Positions 61,783 to 64,000 of a stretch of 64,000 nucleotides of DNA are shown here, piece after piece. Origin of the DNA: a virus. Positions within the stretch are counted from its first letter, which is position 1. Every line of letters starts with the position of its first letter. The notes below the pieces were generated by a model, which was given only the letters and a program-made list of their open reading frames with translations, was not told the origin of the DNA and did not search any database. Both the position numbers and the translations under genes were made by a program. The stretch is from the IMG/VR virus record IMGVR_UViG_3300010412_000004, positions 1 to 64,000 of that record; one strand, given 5' to 3'.

Positions 61783-64000
61783 ATGCCAGATAGGTCTCTT
61801 AATCTGGGTACTATATTCACTGCTAATATTGATGACTTTATCGCCAAAGTAAGAACCTTAAGAAGTACTCTTGGAAGTCTCAATGAAGCATACAGTAGGG
61901 CGGGATCATCAAGTGAAAAAGCCTTTAAACAAACCGCCGCAGGAGTAGATAAGGTTGGAACTTCTGTAAAAAGAAGTTCAGGAAATATACTTGAATATAG
62001 TAAACAGATAGGAAAGGTTGAAGGAGCCTGGAAACGTGTATTGGCTGCCATGAAGGTCACCGCATCATATGGCCTGGCAGCCTCTGCCATTTTTAGCCTA
62101 GTTCAGGCATTTAAGGCAGGTGCCAAGGAAATCGTAGATTACGATCAGGCTCTTAAGAACTTGCAAGCCATCACTCGTTCTACTAATGCTGAAGTAACAG
62201 GGATGGGTGAAACAATAAAGAGTGTGGCCTCCGAAACTAAATTCTCCACTGGTGAAGTAGCCGAGGGAATGGTTTTATTAGGTCAAGCAGGTTTCTCCGC
62301 TACTGAGTCGATGCAGAGTATGCAATCAGTAGCTGACCTAGCCACAGGAACTTTAACAGATTTAGGAACAGCCTCTGATTTAGTTACTACTACCATTAGA
62401 GCATTTGGTCTTAGCACTATTGAGTCTTCTAGAGTAGCTGATGTTATGGCCAATGCTGTTAACCGATCTAAACTAACCATAGACAAATTAAGAACTGCTT
62501 TTAACTATGTTGGTGCGGCGGCGTCTCAAACTGGTCTATCGCTGGAGGAAACTGCCGCATCAATGATGGTTCTTGCCAATAATGGTTTGAGAGCTAGTAC
62601 GATAGGTACAGGTCTCAGACAAGTTCTCGCCAGACTTCTTGCACCCAACAGAAACCTCAGAGAAGAATTTGAAGCTCAAGGGATTGCCTTAGAGACGGTC
62701 AATCCTAAATTGGTAGGTTACCAAACTGCCATGAAGAATATGACCAGTGTTATATGGGATAATGCGAGAGGTGTGGTAGATATGACCAAAGCCTACCGCC
62801 TGTTTGGTCTTAGAGGTGCTCAGGCCGCTGCCGTGTTAGCAAGAGCCTTCGCAGGAACAGGTCCTGGTAGTTTTGATGATATGCTCAACAAGACCTATGA
62901 GATAGGATCTGCGGCAGATATGGCAGGTACGCAGATGGAAGGTCTTGGTGTTAAAATTAAGAACTTAGCAGATAGGGCTAAGTTGATAGCTGTGGCCTTT
63001 GGTGAAGGAGGAGCCATAAGTGCCCTTAAGGTATTTATTGATGCCTTAAGAGGTTTAGCCAAGGTGATGGCTGATTTCTTGAGTACTGATTTAGGTAGAA
63101 TCATTACTTCCTTTGGTGTGTGGTCTGTTACTATTGGACTAACCACCAGAGCCATAGTAGCATTAATTCCTGTGATGAAGAGTTTAGCCGCCGTAATCTC
63201 CTTAACTCGTATAGCCACATTTGCCGTAGAACTTATAAAGGTTTCTCAGGCTGTAGGTTTAGTTAGGGCGGCTATGTGGGCTTTACAAGGAGCCATGGTA
63301 GGAGCATTAGGTCCTATTGCTCTTGTAGCTGTGACACTTGGTGGTATTATTACGGCTATAAGATGGTATATGGGGTCTACCCAAAGAGCCATAGATTCTA
63401 CTGTTAAGTTGACTCAGGCTTCGGCCACAGCGGCGGATACGCTCAAGGTATATGAGGCCTCCCTTAGAGATATTGCATCTAAAAAAGAGCAGGGCATTGA
63501 TGTTACTCGAGAACATGCCGCTCAAATTAGGAGGTTAGTGGTAGCTTATGGACCTCTTAAAGGGAAGGTAGACGAATCAACTGAGTCATTAGAGAAGAAT
63601 ATTGAGGCGGTTAGGAAAGCATATGGAGAGGAAGTACAAAAAAGATTAGAACAAAATACTCGTTTAGTTGAGTTATATGCACAAAGGTTGAAGGAAGTAG
63701 AACTTAGGTATGGAATTCTTAAGGTTTCTCAAGATATTTTAGGGACTTCAGTAGATTGGCTGATAGATAAGTATATCAGATTGTTAAATCTATTGGCCAG
63801 AGTTGTAACATTTTTTCCAAGGTTAATACTGAGTATTCTTTCTTACGTTCCTGTTGTAGGCACCGCAATTGGTAAATTAAGTGAGGAGATAGATGAATTA
63901 TTAAGTAATTGGGGGGATAAAGTAAGGGTGATTGGTAAGGATACCAAAGAGTTTAAAGGAGTAATGGAGGAGCAAACCAATGCCTTTGTTGAGATGGCTA
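61783..64000 (+). CDS. tape measure protein (3' partial)
   Basis: At least 739 residues; runs off the window. ATG after AGGAGAATAAGGGAT. TP901-type core: VDYDQALKNLQAITRSTNAE, ASETKFSTGEVAEGMVLLGQ, AGFSATESMQSMQSVADLAT and LANNGLRASTIGTGLRQVLA. Membrane-like segments near residues 440-530 (GVWSVTIGLTTRAIVALIPV, GALGPIALVAVTLGGIITAI) and 660-700. Sets tail length and enters the host envelope on infection in known phages. Confidence 0.92.
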   Translation, partial: MPDRSLNLGTIFTANIDDFIAKVRTLRSTLGSLNEAYSRAGSSSEKAFKQTAAGVDKVGTSVKRSSGNILEYSKQIGKVEGAWKRVLAAMKVTASYGLAASAIFSLVQAFKAGAKEIVDYDQALKNLQAITRSTNAEVTGMGETIKSVASETKFSTGEVAEGMVLLGQAGFSATESMQSMQSVADLATGTLTDLGTASDLVTTTIRAFGLSTIESSRVADVMANAVNRSKLTIDKLRTAFNYVGAAASQTGLSLEETAASMMVLANNGLRASTIGTGLRQVLARLLAPNRNLREEFEAQGIALETVNPKLVGYQTAMKNMTSVIWDNARGVVDMTKAYRLFGLRGAQAAAVLARAFAGTGPGSFDDMLNKTYEIGSAADMAGTQMEGLGVKIKNLADRAKLIAVAFGEGGAISALKVFIDALRGLAKVMADFLSTDLGRIITSFGVWSVTIGLTTRAIVALIPVMKSLAAVISLTRIATFAVELIKVSQAVGLVRAAMWALQGAMVGALGPIALVAVTLGGIITAIRWYMGSTQRAIDSTVKLTQASATAADTLKVYEASLRDIASKKEQGIDVTREHAAQIRRLVVAYGPLKGKVDESTESLEKNIEAVRKAYGEEVQKRLEQNTRLVELYAQRLKEVELRYGILKVSQDILGTSVDWLIDKYIRLLNLLARVVTFFPRLILSILSYVPVVGTAIGKLSEEIDELLSNWGDKVRVIGKDTKEFKGVMEEQTNAFVEMA

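Overview
The window is 64 kb of a tailed double-stranded DNA bacteriophage genome. The virion gene order (small and large terminase, portal, maturation protease with scaffold, decoration protein, major capsid protein, connectors, tail terminator, tail tube, frameshifted tail chaperone, tape measure) and a complete phage-type replication set leave little doubt. The base composition is AT-rich, genes are tightly packed with many ATGA/TTGA/TAATG stop-start overlaps, and Shine-Dalgarno (SD) sites are strong (AAGGAGGTGA). The host cannot be identified from the sequence. A TP901-like tape measure is present, but siphovirus and myovirus morphology cannot be told apart here.

Layout. (1) 1-8411, plus strand: two very long Ser/Thr-rich, mucin-like fibre or tail proteins built on DNA repeats, then a membrane/coiled-coil protein, an exported protein, a three-gene surface-sugar cassette (glycosyltransferase, hexapeptide acetyltransferase, SAM methyltransferase), a DUF1353 protein and a holin-like protein. 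(2) 8401-46414, minus strand: DNA metabolism and early genes. From low to high coordinate these are a split SbcC/SbcD nuclease, a RuvC-like resolvase, a flap exonuclease, a RecA-like recombinase, a gp32-like single-strand-binding protein, a clamp loader, an endolysin-like protein, a DnaQ-like exonuclease, a uracil-DNA-glycosylase/DNA polymerase A fusion, a sliding clamp, a 7-deazaguanine DNA-modification cluster (DpdA-like transglycosylase, glycosyltransferase, a radical SAM enzyme of unknown role, a divergent QueD-like protein, FolE, QueE, QueD), a DnaB-like helicase, a replication-initiation candidate, a DnaG-type primase, an SF2 helicase, a winged-helix regulator, a DUF932 protein and then an array of about 20 very small genes at 39.5-46.4 kb that share a nearly identical leader. 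(3) 46.4-48.4 kb: the point where gene orientation switches. It has a G-quadruplex motif, a folded GC-rich block, AT-rich iteron-like repeats, TGACA palindromes, and one gene of unusual composition bounded by perfect 14-bp inverted repeats. (4) 48386-64000, plus strand: packaging, head and tail genes, ending inside the tape measure gene.

How it fits together. Early minus-strand genes would be transcribed from at least nine copies of one promoter type (TTTATC joined to a -35 TTG box, 17-bp spacer, TATATT) that I assembled by comparing intergenic regions. A second recurrent element (TTCGTGYAGAATTCA-like) lies upstream of replication and late genes on both strands. FolE, QueD and QueE would make a 7-deazaguanine precursor that DpdA would exchange into DNA, probably to evade restriction. 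QueC is not in this window. The extra glycosyltransferase and radical SAM enzyme in the same run of overlapping genes raise the possibility of a hypermodified 7-deazaguanine.

Most unusual points: Thr-rich C-terminal tags ending TTTTTA on the capsid, connector and tail-tube proteins next to a mucin-like fibre and a glycan cassette; the extended 7-deazaguanine cluster; four small paralogues starting MI(I/L)Y-x-A; a 140-nt predicted structured RNA whose three stem mismatches become G-U pairs only on the minus strand; and the repeated-leader small-gene array. Function assignments come from motifs read by eye; no database search was run.
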